Source: Pteria penguin (taxonomy: Eukaryota; Mollusca; Bivalvia; Pterioida; Pteriidae). Taken from it: a DNA stretch of 64,000 nt. The first letter of the stretch is position 1. Each line of letters begins with the position of its first letter. Shown here in pieces: positions 24,311 through 37,200 of this stretch. The notes beneath the pieces were generated by a model, which saw only the letters and a program-made list of their open reading frames with translations, had not been told where the DNA came from and searched no databases. Position numbers and translations under genes: made by a program. The stretch spans positions 124,001 through 188,000 of the forward strand of contig CM068588.1 in NCBI GenBank assembly GCA_035048485.1, read 5' to 3'.

Positions 24311-24409
24311 TACAAATCTGAAAGCGGAACTAGAAAGACTACACAACAGTTTTGTATTTGTGTCAGCCAACAAAGCTTCTAACAGCATTGTATTTGTGTA
24401 CAAAGGAAG

Positions 24410-24640
24410 AAAGAAATGTTACTGACTCAGCCGTATGACAGAAGTCACCACAGAAATATAGAATATATAATGTAATGATATGACAAAGCACATTAGGACA
24501 TCACAAAAATATTTGATTATAGTACAGTTAAGATACCGACATAGGACGGTCATTTGATATGACAATAGTCAATTAATTCGTGTGGTAAACCGGTTTATGG
24601 GTCCACATTCCCACACTACTGCAACTGCCTTATACAGCAA
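24410..24640 (-). mobile_element. Decayed Naiad-related 3' tail
   Basis: The minus strand shows ACCACACGAATTAATTG ... CCGTCCTATGTCGGTATC and the CCATAAACCGGTTTACC neighbourhood. Without RT sequence. Confidence 0.6.
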
Positions 24641-24739
24641 TCTGGGTTTAGCTCAAATAATGGTAATTCTATATATGCATGTGCATGTCCTTTGCGATTT
24701 GTTTCAAAGAACTTGGTCGGATGTCTTCTCTCTTTGATA

Positions 24740-24850
24740 GTAATGTAAAATACGAAAATAACTGGTGTCACATGACTCTGGCACTAACAACAATGTACCA
24801 CAGTGGACATTCACGGACCCCTGAAATTCAGAGGTGAGACCAGGTGCAAG
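24740..24850 (-). repeat. Dispersed repeat, inverted partner at 57.0 kb
   Basis: The sequence around GGACATTCACGGACCCCTGAAATTC closely matches the reverse complement of 57,010-57,130. No function recognised. Confidence 0.6.
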
Positions 24851-25125
24851 TGAGGCGTGCGCGTCTCCTGTTTGGCAAGCCACAACAGATTGCCCTGACA
24901 TTCAGACAATAATTCAGCACTGTATATATACATGAATGTGAACAAACACTGTGTGGAAAGTGTCACAGCCACATAACATCAGGAAAAAGGGTATAATAAC
25001 ACTTAAGTCAAACCCTCCGCGGGGAACTTTTTACGAGCTCCACACTGCAAAGGGAATAACAATCATTTTGCATCTATGATCAATGCCAGTCTACTGACTT
25101 AACTTCATTTACATGTACTTTAATC

Positions 25126-25402
25126 AAGCCGGCGTGGCCTAGTGGTATCGCGTCGGATTCCTGATCGGGAGGCCGGGGTTCGAGTCCCGCTCTGGTCATG
25201 CCGGTGTCATGTCTTTCGGACGAGACAGTAAAAACCGAGGCCCCGTGTCGTGGTAGGCATGGCACGTTAAAGATCCCTCACTGCTTCGGGTGGGTCCGTT
25301 GCAAAGGTCAAAATTTGTATGCCCCGCATCAGGCAGATGCCGTCACCATATACGTGAAATATTCGTGGTGTGACGTAAAACAAAATCAATCAATCAATCA
25401 AT
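25126..25402 (+). mobile_element. tRNA-headed SINE with 14-bp TSD
   Basis: A box TGGCCTAGTGG and B box GGTTCGAGTCC lie in a tRNA-like head of about 75 bp. A conserved core follows (TGTCTTTCGGACGAGACAG ... CACGTTAAAGATCCCTCACTG) and the 3' end is CGTAAAACAAAATC(AATC)n. Flanked by CATGTACTTTAATC at 25,112-25,125 and 25,403-25,416. The perfect duplication suggests a recent insertion. Confidence 0.92.
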
Positions 25403-25416
25403 CATGTACTTTAATC

Positions 25417-27180
25417 TCATAACAAGTGAACATGGGTGTCGAACGTGTTAACGTGTTGGACGACATCTGTCGCGCTAACTTGATCATGGGGAAAATGAAG
25501 CAGCATTAAAAAATTAGAAAATATTCAAGTTCAAGTAAATGTGACTGTTCTCGTTAAGCAGGAATGTATGCTCAGTATTTCAGGGTTTACTATAATAGCA
25601 AATTTCATGCATATGCGACGGTAGCACAATGCTAACTTATAACTGCACTCAACAGTGTACATGTCAAAATTTCACCCACATCTATTCACGAGTTCTACGT
25701 ACGTTCCATAAAGGGAAAGAGTATTTGATTAATATTTATTTATCTACCTAACCGTGTTTTATTGTCCGTTAATGTCCAGAGCTGCATGAACTTATCAAAT
25801 TATTACCGTGCCGCGAGGCGGAACTCATGTTCCGCAAACATTGAATAATAATAAAATTAATCAGTTATAAATTTATAGATTTGGTTTACGCAATCTTCAA
25901 AAATAAACATTTTATGTCATTTGATTTGTTTTCGTTAACTACATATACGTCTATGACCACGATCGTGCTAAGATCTGATTTATTTATTTTTTTTTTTTTT
26001 TGTGACGTTGAAGTCCCATCAAGTTCACGTCTGATGCCTAAAAGACCCCTTACTATATGATATTTTTCAAAAACAGATAGAATCTATGAAGATATGGTGC
26101 ATCCAGAATAGTTGGTGGGATATTATCAAAACCAAAAAGAAAAAAGTCCACTTATCAAGTTCATCAGTACTGGAGGTGTACAGGCAGCTTTTTTAACCGC
26201 TCTGATTTTTTTAAAATTTCAAATAAGGAATATGAGCCTACCGTGTACCGTGCCAACTCGATAACATTGTCTTTATTTTTTAAATAGATAACCAACATGA
26301 TGGAGATCAACTCGTATACATAACAAGTCGCCATTGATATGATAAAACTTTATCTCTTTGTGTTTGCATAAAAGTCGTAGATATATATGCCAAAACGGCC
26401 AGTCATTGAGGTCGACCATATGATTCTAGTGGGGATACGTAATCTGAATTTGACTGAGTTGAGAATACATATTACGACTTTTAGAACGGGAGTGGATATA
26501 CACAACCCATGTCTAGAATTTTCACTCGCCTGTATAGTATTGTATGAAATACATATCGGTTTTCAAATATTAATCTACGTCCCTTTATTAACGTATTAAC
26601 TGTTATTTCTGTAAAAAAACAACTATCATTAAATAGATTACAATATTTAGGGTAGAGCGTAGGAAAAGGTGTCAAAAGGGTAGAGGTGTCCCCAATTTCA
26701 AAAGTTAAGCACAAGTATGTGTATGCCCCCTTCCCCCTTTCTGCATAAGATTTTTGTGCCCCCTCCCCTTTCAGCATTAGATCCACAAGTCTGTGCGACA
26801 TCTAGACTTGTTTTCCTTTATATATACTTGTATATACGATTTCAGCTGAGCCGTTGAATATAAATGAAAATTCCAATCATATATCTGATTCTGTAATGTT
26901 ATCGAAATCTGACATGAAAATAACGAAAAAAGGAAAAATTTCTCTTAATTATTATTCTCCTAGTTTCGAAACGAAATGTCCGTTATGCCATATATTCTCA
27001 TATATGATATACACATTTGATGCTCGTGGGATCTCTCCCTCGATGACGCAGGGTCGTAGGCATATATCTTTGAAAGGAGCATGAATTTTAGAACACAAAC
27101 AAACATTGTATTATTACATTACATTATATGTATTTTATGTATTACATTATATCAATCAAAGTTAGAAGTGACTTTGTAAT
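25417..27180. other. No gene recognised
   Basis: Short ORFs at 26,387-26,801 and 26,854-27,084 show no domains. A T run lies at 25,988-26,000. Nothing else is supported. Confidence 0.4.
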
Positions 27181-27969
27181 ATATACAGTGGCGGATCCAG
27201 AGCTACATTGGGGGAAAGGGGGAGGGAGCTAAGGGCCTCGAAGGGCAAAATGGGGTAGATACGGAAAGAGTTCAGGAGCCTCCCCCGAGAAAGTTTTTAA
27301 AGAATTAAGCTCAATGGTGCAATCTGGTGTGAAGTTTTGTCCTTTAAACTAACTTTATCGAGGGCATCATAAGTTTAGTTTTCAGTGCTTTTGTACTGAC
27401 TTGAAATATATACTTAAAATTTTCCGTCATGAAATTATGTTAATCACTCTAAAACTAATGAGTATCTTCCTCATGCATAGCTTTGTCCTTAGATTGATTC
27501 TCTGGTTCACTTTTTCGGTCATTTTGGTTTCAATACTGCTCTTCAAATATTTATATAATATGAGAATTCCAACCATTCGGCATCGAGCATCACTGAAAAG
27601 ACATAAGTTGTCAAAATGCGCATCTGGTGCACAAAATTTAAAGGTATACATGTTCTATATTTATTCATACCAAAATCGACTAGGGGTAGCGTACTTGAAG
27701 AATGACGAGTTGCAACCGAATGCGACCTTTGAGTGCCTCACACAACTACTACTACCACCACCACCATCAACAACAACATCATCATCAACAACAACAATGA
27801 AATAACAAAAACCACAATAATAATGACAACAACAATACATCAATTTAGACCGTTTTATTGCATTTATTTTTCATACTATGCAGTCTTAAAAGTGCACTCT
27901 AGACCTCTTCGTAGAATCACCCTAGGCTGATACAACGGAAATGCTACCATACTTGTAAAGACCCATGAC

Positions 27970-28325
27970 TTCTCCGATCCTGCTTAGTCTTTTCAAACTC
28001 CCGTCTTTAGTTACGAGAAAAAAAAAATGGAAATGTGTACAGACGGACGGACGGGCTCATGAATATAACTAGAGCTCAATCGAGTCATTGGCAAAAGTGA
28101 GATGAAATAACACATATAGATGCAGTTTACAGAAACGGAAACATAAATCGGAATGATGTCTTTTACGATAGAAAACAAATGTAATGTACTTTCAACAAGG
28201 TATTCAACGCAGATTGTTCAACGATTAACATTAACGATACTCATATAAAATCGAAGGTTATGAATAATTTTAGAATATGAATTCTTGAAAAACTTTGCAC
28301 TAGAAAATGCTTTTTTACTAAAAGG

Positions 28326-28374
<49 letters not shown>

Positions 28375-29495
28375 TAATAATAATAATGAATAAATAAATA
28401 GATAAATAGATAAATAAATGAATAAATAAATAATTATACGAAAGAATAATAGCTTGATATATAAATATATGTATAAAAAGGTTTTTAAAGATCAAATATA
28501 TCTGTAAAATAAAAATTGTGGTTCTACAACAAGTGTATCTTAATATAAAATCCATATTATTGGAGAAGAAAAGAGTGAGTATCAAGTTAGCACAATGGTA
28601 TCCCCGCCCTTTGGACCGAAATCCTCCAGACGGAGACGTTCCTGTATGCTTCAGGCTCATAGAGGATAGAACGATTGCCACTGCGCCTTGGCTCACCCGC
28701 TGAACAAGGCATTTAGTAGATTAACTAGTACGTACATACAATCATTGGTTGTGCAATAACCATTGTTGTTCAGGGTGATAACTCTTAGATCTAAATTAAG
28801 ATATAGTAAGGAGGGGATATAGATATATATCATTGGATGGAGGATTTACAGTTTCTGTTCATTTTTTTTTTTTTTATACTTCTTGCAGAATATGATGACG
28901 ACATTTTTTCATTTATTATGCAGAAATATTTACCGTTGCTACGAAATCATCCGTTACAGTAAGGTATCCGTCACAGTAAGGCATCTGTTACGTCTCCAGG
29001 TCTACTGTCTCATCACAACCAAAGGACATCAACGAGTCGGCATTAAGACCTAAATCCCCAGTCCCTTCGGTTCCGAGACTACCAGGTCCTCGACTCAAAT
29101 ATGACATGTAATAAATAAGGGAGGCATGCAAATAAAAAAAACCCTTCTGTCCAGTGTGAGTCTTCTTTATTTATATCCTCAACTTCTATAGGACTTTGAT
29201 AGAATGAGATACGTAAGGTCCCTTACAAGACATGTTTTTCCGTAAAAAACCGTAAAATGATGGATCTAGAAAGGGTGACATAATCCACGAAATAATAATA
29301 AAGTTCCGAATGAGGTAATATACTTATGATTATGCTTAAGCAATATACTTCTCCGATCCTGCCAAGTCTCATCAAACTCTCGTCATTGGTTACGAGAAAA
29401 AAAAATGGAAATTCAAAGACAGGCGGACAGATTCTTGAATATAAGTATAGTTCAATCGAATCTTAGGCAGAGGTGAGCAGAAATAACAGAAATAG
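27970..29495. repeat. Two copies of a dispersed repeat around an (AAT)n tract
   Basis: Copy 1 (about 27,970-28,115) and copy 2 (about 29,347-29,495) share CTCCGATCCTGC, GTTACGAGAAAAAAA and ATGGAAAT, then a GACGG-type run and a degenerate hairpin end, matching the end of the 1940-2232 repeat. Between them are (AAT)n at 28,327-28,387 and (AAAT)n to about 28,432. No gene is seen. Confidence 0.55.
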
Positions 29496-29901
29496 ATGCA
29501 AAGAGTGTTTGTGTTATTTCTTTTAGTATATTTTACTTCCCTTTGGAGGACTACTGATTATATCTGATATCCATTTAGAAACGAAACTAATTAATACTTT
29601 TACAGTATGATTTCTCAAAGATGTTCTACGCGAGAAAACTAAAGTAATAATGAAAAAATAAATAAGAAGGAAATAAAAAAGGAAAAATAGATAAACACAT
29701 AGATAATCATAGGAATAAATAGTAATTAGATAGATAAATATATCTATAAAATTTTAGAAGATCAAATGTATGCGAATCAATGTATCCTAGGTATGTCGAT
29801 TCTCCCTATGTTTTCAATTTAGATTAAACGTTGATTTATTTCTCTCATAAAACAGTTACTACTCAGTTTCAGATGCAACAACTGCTATTATTAAAGTACA
29901 A

Positions 29902-29975
29902 CTGATGCTGGAATTAGATATTGTCTAACGCTTCCCACTGATGCTGGAATTAGATATTGTCTAACGCTTCCCATG
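29902..29975. repeat. 37-bp tandem duplication
   Basis: ACTGATGCTGGAATTAGATA and the following 17 bases are repeated immediately without change. Confidence 0.9.
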
Positions 29976-30434
29976 TAAGTTTAACTGGCAAACATTTATA
30001 TTTATAATGTATGCACCATTAAAGGGATAGGCTATAGATCTATTTCTAACATGACTTGAGAATTTTCCCCTATATGTCCCATAGAGTTTCACCGTGCTTT
30101 ATTCTCCGATATATTCACAGTCAGAATCACCACGCCTACTAAGCAGTCATGAGTTTAAAAGCCCCGCCCCACCCATCGGTGTTACTGATTTTGACAATGT
30201 GAAATAAAATCAATTTCCAGAAAACCGATTTAGGTCATGCTATTGAGGTTTTCTGAAAATCAAATTATTGCTTTTTACGTAACATCCACAAAACTGTCGT
30301 CTGCATCCACTTTCTATACACATAAAGTACATGCACAATGGATAAAGCATATATGACCTAAATTTATTGTTGTTGAAATAAAATATTAATATTAAAGTAC
30401 TTATTTTCATACTTGTCCCTACAGTTCATGTCGT

Positions 30435-30582
30435 AATAGAAATAATGGCATCCTAGTCGTTATCTAATGTCCAGTGACCGCCCCTCGTCGCATTAATCCA
30501 TCAAATTATCACTGAGCCGCGCAATGCGACTCGGGCTGTTACTGGACATTAGATAACGACTAGGCCGTCATTATTTCTAAAA
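30435..30582. mobile_element. Small fold-back element
   Basis: The left arm (AGAAATAATGGCATCCTAGT on) and the reverse complement of the right arm match for about 60 bases, including CTAGTCGTTATCTAATGTCCAG on both sides, around a short centre. No ORF. It resembles a MITE or fold-back unit. Target duplications are unclear. Confidence 0.75.
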
Positions 30583-30705
30583 TAAATTACAAGATCGTGC
30601 TACATATAGGCTATAGATCTATATAAATTACAAGATCTTGCTATATATAGGCTATAGATCAAAATAAATTACAAGATCGTGCTACATAGGCTACAGATAA
30701 TAGTA
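30578..30705. repeat. ~45-bp tandem repeat, three units
   Basis: AAATTACAAGATCGTGCTAC followed by ATAGGCTATAGATC occurs three times directly after the fold-back element. Confidence 0.8.
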
Positions 30706-31257
30706 ATAACCATACTAGATCTACTTCCACTTCTTTTAAGCAATCAGTGTGACACCTATATAGACATTAATATATTATACATGTACATATCATATTTGTA
30801 TTTATCACTATGGTTTTAGTATAAACACATGTACATTTGCTTTATCCTTATTATTATTATATTTTATTATTTATCTGCTTATTTATCTAGATCCTCTGTT
30901 TATTTTATTTTATTTATTTATTTTTATTTATTGTTTATTTATTTCATCTCTTTATTTTTATTATCTTATATATATATTATTTAAATCATTTATTATTCAT
31001 TTATAATCATTATTTTTTTTCTGTAATTTTTACTTATTTATTTATTTTGTGGAATGTAAATTATGAAGATCTATGGTTATGCACTCGGTGATTTGAATTT
31101 CGCTAGCGTAGTTAGAATTCAACCAGATTTGTCAGTCTTTCTCAGATTTTGTTACAGAGCAATCCTCGTTTTTCTGAGCTTGACAAGCCTAAACATAGTT
31201 TTAAAATGTGTAGGGACTTTTAATGTTTTAAAAATAGATATATGTATGTACGTCGGA

Positions 31258-31265
31258 TGACGTCA
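31258..31265 (+). promoter_or_regulatory. CRE-like palindrome upstream of COMMD7
   Basis: A full TGACGTCA octamer, the CREB/ATF consensus, lies 21 bases before the chosen COMMD7 start codon. It is probably in the 5' UTR or core promoter. Function is inferred from the consensus only. Confidence 0.5.
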
Positions 31266-31286
31266 TTTGAAGGAATTTCCGCTGCA

Positions 31287-34200
31287 ATGGCGACTTTCAA
31301 TTTCAGCAAGGAAACTCCCCTTGATTCTATGTTTAGTGACATCCAGACTTTGAATAAGTTTCAAAATGAGGTAATATATTTTTCTGAAAGATATCCCAGA
31401 TCACCTTGTAATTACTTATCTCACAACAATTGACATAGATATAATAGCTCGAATTTTCTCAAGAGAATAGCGTCAACTTTTTTCTTTTTTCATTACGAAG
31501 TGTACTCAAAAGTCGAGCGTCCTCCTTTATATGGCAGTCAAGATTAAGCCTTACAGGGCAATATAGATAGATTTATTCAGGTAAAAATCAATGGCATGAT
31601 ACTGGTGAATTTCTAAGACAAGAGCAACATGATACAGTTAAAAAGTTAAAAACTAAATTGTTTCAATGAAGGATGAATGCTGGTCTCGATCCTGGGAACG
31701 TAGGATTTACAGTCCTGCGCGCTACCGTATGAGCTAAAGAAACGTCTGTTTTAGAGTACAATCCATCCTCAAATATGATCATTTTTCATAACCTTTTACA
31801 GAAGTTGATTTATAGTCATATTTTCAGATTTAAATTATCAATTAATTTTCTTCCACTTCCAATCAACATTTTTCACAAATTTTTACTCATAACTAATTAA
31901 ACTGCTTCGAGATTAGACCTTTTCACTTTAACTGTGGGACTGAGGTTTGGGATGCCAAAATCATATCACTGTTCCTGCAAAATGACGTAAGAGACAATCA
32001 CTATCTTATCATTACGTCAAAAATTTTACGGGAAACGTAACTATTTGCCACCCTTAATGTCAGTCCCGCAGTTAACCTGAAAAAGTCTAGAATCTGTTTG
32101 TTAACTTATTATATCGTCCATTAAAAATTTACCCAACACCATGTCCAGTAAATACTCAGAATTCTCTGGCCATCCTGAGAATTTACATGTACAAATTATC
32201 CCTGGCAGATGGACATTTTTACCAACTGTTTACTGATGTGTCATGCTAGCATTTGTAACAGCATACGGTTCACAATCTGGTGATTCAAATGTCATGAACC
32301 TATGCCTATAAAAGAGAAGCCATAAAATATAGATATAGTCTGCTTACTGTATAAAGGTTTAGGTTATGCAATTAGTTATATGTAAATACAAATAAAGATG
32401 CTCTCGCCTGTAATACAGAATATTGACAGATGCCGTACACTGTTTAAAGTTGACAGACTATAGCGATTGTGGTGACTGTGATCAGTACATCCAAGTCTCG
32501 AGCAGCAATGCATAGATATCTTTTCAATATAATATGTATATATAGGAGCAGTGGGATATACATGTAGTTAGAAATTAAGTATCACAGATTTGAGTCTTGA
32601 TATGACAGGTCAATTAATATTTTCAATTTCAGTAAATGTACGGTATTCTGTTTTAACCTGTTGAGTTAAATTTGCTATTAAAGGTTTTCATCGAGGGAAT
32701 ATGGTCTAGACCAGACCATTGGACTTTGAACCATGTAATTTTCATTCAGACTTATCTAAAAAATATTCTGTCATGACGTTTAGGTTTATTAGGCCTTGTT
32801 GTCAACGCATTACAAAGTACCCTCTAAATCATAGTCAATGTATTTGATGACTCCATACTGATTCATCTTTGTTTCGTAATCAAATATCTGTCACACAATG
32901 AACTTGTTTGTCCTTTATTATCTTCACAAAATCCAATTGTAACATTTGTTTTGTTCCAGCAATTTAGAACATTGGTTGAATATGCATTGGAATTCTTATC
33001 TGATCCAGGAAAGGTATGTGGTATTTCCTTATATATTTAATGTGTAGTTTTGATTTGTAGTAGATCAAATTGAGAGAGGGGCTGGGCAAATCCTGGCTGA
33101 ATTATGGGATATATCCTGTGTTTGGTCTCAAATGAAATTTGTTGGGCTGTGCGGTTTTACCATCATACTGATATGCCACAATTTTTTTTCATTTTCATTG
33201 GGTATTGCATTATGTTTTTTAAAAAATCAGTTTGTGTTCGATATTTCATAACTTTATCGTATCTAGAGTTTTCTCTCTTTGTCATCAGTTTCATAGTGCA
33301 AGGAGCACACCTCTGTGACAACACAATATTAAAAGTTCCATGTACCTATTAACTCTTTGATGTTTGGTATTGTTGTGCTTATTCCATACATTCTGTGTAG
33401 TGCTACATGTAAGTTTCTATACATTCTGTGTAGTGCTACATGTAAGTTTCTATACATTCTGTGTAGTGCTACATGTAAGTTTTAGCTGTACATCCCAAAG
33501 TCCTGTTTTCAGTGAAAAATAATGAAATTTTGAAATGAATTGATATTATAGTAAATCTCAATATATTTTTCAATATTGCAATATATGTTAAAGAGGCTGC
33601 GTCAGGAGATTGTGAGAAAGAGGAGAGGAGAACTAACTAGAGGCATTCTGCTCTTGCAAGGATAATGCATTTGCTGGCACTTCCCAAGTTACAGTGATGG
33701 CTGCATTTGAATGCAGTTTGGAGATTCTTCCTCACCCCCCCACCAAATTCTCCAGATTTATGTGTAACCCCATCTGACTTTTGTCTTTTCCCATAATAAA
33801 CACTTACATACATGGTAAGAATTTTGGAAGCAATGAGGGTGTCATCGACGCTGTATATGAATACTTAAGGGAACAGAATGAAGCATTCCATTTTGAGGAG
33901 ATTCAGAAGTTAGAATGAAGTTGAGAGAATGCACTGAGATGAAGGAAGATTACATGTATATTGAAAAATACCGGTAATGACTATTCTTTCAGACCTGGGT
34001 ATACAAGTACCAAAGTACATGGAACCAAGAACTTTTTTTATCATACTTGGTAAATTGTTTTGATATTTGAGCTTTTCTTGAAAGAATGCGTTTTTTGCAG
34101 TCCTCAACCCTCATGGAACAACTTCAGAATTTTGCTGAACAAAATGGCGTGAATGGTACAGCACTGAAAAATGTCTTCAAAAGTCTTCTTTCCATATCTA

Positions 34201-37200
34201 GTAGTAAGTGTATTATCACTGGATACTTTTATTGCATGTAGATATTGGTGTAAATAAATTTTATAATGTATTCAAATTTTCTGCAGATTAGGCAGATAAC
34301 TACATGTATAATATAAATTTCCTCGGCACACATCTGTTAATGACATATAAGACTGTTATAGCCATATCCCAGTCGTTTCTTTGTTACAAGTATATTATAC
34401 ATTGAATATTGACTTGTATGGGGTAAGTTACATGGATCAAATCAAGTTTTCCATATTCACTTATAATTCAGACTAGTTGCAAAATCTAACCCAAGGACAA
34501 ATACTAGCCCAAAATTAGTGATGTTAAGTAATCAGATATGCAAGTTTTTTCCCTCAAAAGTGCAATTAAAAGGAAGCATGTGAAACGGTTTATTCATTGA
34601 CCTCATATGCTATGCATTTCTGGCTCTGCTAACATCTGGTCTTCATAGACTTATGCTGTTAAATTTAATTCGAACATATACAAGCAAATTATAATTAGAT
34701 GCGCATTGAGAGAAATTGCAGTCCATCTGCCCACAACTTGAGAATGTATGAGATCACATGTGAAAATAAACAACTTTTTACTGGAGCATAGATTACTTTA
34801 TCACAATCAATATCAAGATAAAGGATTTCGAAAGGTCAGAGGATGAAATACACAATTTATGTATATAAGTAATTCTAACAATCCTCTAACAAAAGTTTTA
34901 CCGGTATTAGAGGATTGTGTGAATTACTTGAAAAGTCACATATGAAAAGTCAAACTAAATGATGAATTTCCTGGATAATACAGTATTCAAGGCTTCAAAA
35001 TTCAAACTGGATGAGATACTTAATTTCGAAGCCTTCATAAATCCTAAAATATTCCAGTTGTTAGATCACACAAGCACTTATTATTCTGCTGTATGCTAAT
35101 CAAAATGTCTTCAAAGACTTATGTATAGTTACATGAAAAAATCTTAGTGACATTTCTATATTTTTAAGGTGTCATAATGTCTGTGAAATACGCAAGCAGA
35201 ATCCTGATGGTGGATAATGTGTAACCGTCAATTTACACTCATATCATTAATATATTATATAGCATATAAACCTCATATTACTCCCTTGAATCGCTGAATG
35301 TTAGTGTAGAGTTAGATGAATCAAGTATGCAGCACTGATGGGAGCCTCATCTTCAGACCTATAATTAATTTATTTTCAGAGAGCTGCAAAAGTGTTGCAG
35401 CTATGTCATCATTTCTCTTCTGGCTGCCATAATAATACCCCTTGAAGCTATGTTAATTTACAATACCTTAATTATACTACAGTTATCACATGAATGACCA
35501 TTGAATTTTTTATTCTTAGATAGGTCTCTAAACCATGTAAAAGCAAATTTATTCCAGACTTTGCCTTTAATGTACAGTTATGGTAGCAAATGTATCTTTT
35601 TTAAGATGAGCTAGAGTTTCACAGTTTTAAAAACAGGAATTGTTGGTGTTACATAATGTAAATCAGACATCAACTTTCATCAGAAATTACACCAGCTTTT
35701 TATTTTTATAACAGGTGCTTTGAAAAAAAGTTTGACTGCAAATCAGCTGAGAGAGGACTTAAAAAACTTAGGTCAGTATACATGTATTTGTGTTAAAATA
35801 TTATTATACGCTCTACAGCATAGTTGTGGGATGTTTTTGAATTTGGTTCTCAGTCCATCTCTCTGTCCATTTGTGTTTATGTCTGTCTATAAATGTACAT
35901 TCATAAGTTTGTCATACTTTTTTCACACATTCTTTAAGATAATGGACTGAGACTTGAAATACATCACTATTACCAACAGCTACTGACTTTGAACTTTGTA
36001 GTTGATTTACATTTTTACTGGAGTTAATACTATTTTCTGAAATTTGTTTTCTGCCTTTTTTATGCACACACATAAAAATGTGGGCATATAATGCTCTACC
36101 ACTGTCATCTATCTGTCCCACCTATCTTGTCTTCACAACTCCTCCTAAGCTGTTTGGGGGATTTTGATGAAACTGTAGGTGTGCATATTGGAAGGGCAAT
36201 GCTGTCCAAAACAGTATACAAGAATTAGAGTCTCTTAGATTTTTCTATGTAAAATACCTGGTCTTCGTAACTCCTCCTAAACCCTTTATGGGAATTTGAT
36301 GAAACATGGTACAAAGAAAGAACATGGCATGAAATGTGCATATTTGAAGAGAAATGCTGTACAAAAAAATTTACAGTCTGGAGTTATAACTCTTGGAATT
36401 ATATTTTCTATGCAAAATACATTGTCTTTGCAGTTTCTTCTAAAGCCTTTGGTGGATTTTGATTAAACTTGGCACAACGAAAGATTACATTTTAAAGATG
36501 TGCATATTGAACAGGAATTTTCACATCTCCTCAAACTTTAATTTGACTGTAGTTGGTGTATTATGAAAGGAGGGGGTGGGTTGGGTATGGGGTGTCAACA
36601 TGGGAAGTAATGAATATGTGAATAAGATCAATTAACCTACAAACAATTGAAAATGAAAACTGAACTATTTTACCAGTATCAACTTTAACCTAAATTTACC
36701 ACAATTAGATTATATATTTAGTTCTTGTTTATATGGCACCTAGGATAACAAAATGTATGCGTATTATATACCGATTTAGTGGTGCCAAACTTTCACACAT
36801 CCTTTAAGATGATGGACTGAAACTTGATATTCATCTTTATTTCAAACAGCTATTGACCAAGTTTGAATAATACCCCAATCAAGATCATATGCCCAATGTT
36901 ACCTTGAGTCTGTCACCTGTTGTTGAATGACTTTGTTGCAGTGGGGGGAATTTGTCCCGTTATGTCCATTACATAAAATATGTCACTTGAAGTCTGCTTA
37001 TTCTGTAAATCATACTTACCGATGTAAAATTACTTGGGTGTTTTATTATTCAGGTTTAGCGGATGACAAGGCAGAATATCTTTGTCAGCAGGTCAGTATA
37101 TAAATATATAATAATGCATATTGTCATTGGCATGGATGATAATTCTTAAAACATCACTAATCTCACTTCATTATAGAGCACGGAGGGCGTACTGGTTAGT

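Noticed and set aside
25126..25265. Possible functional tRNA gene
   Set aside because: A and B boxes are present but the sequence continues into a SINE core with target-site duplications, and acceptor-stem pairing is not evident.
28241..28696. 151-codon minus-strand ORF
   Set aside because: Half of it is poly-Ile/Leu from the (AAT)n and (AAAT)n tract; the remainder shows no domain.
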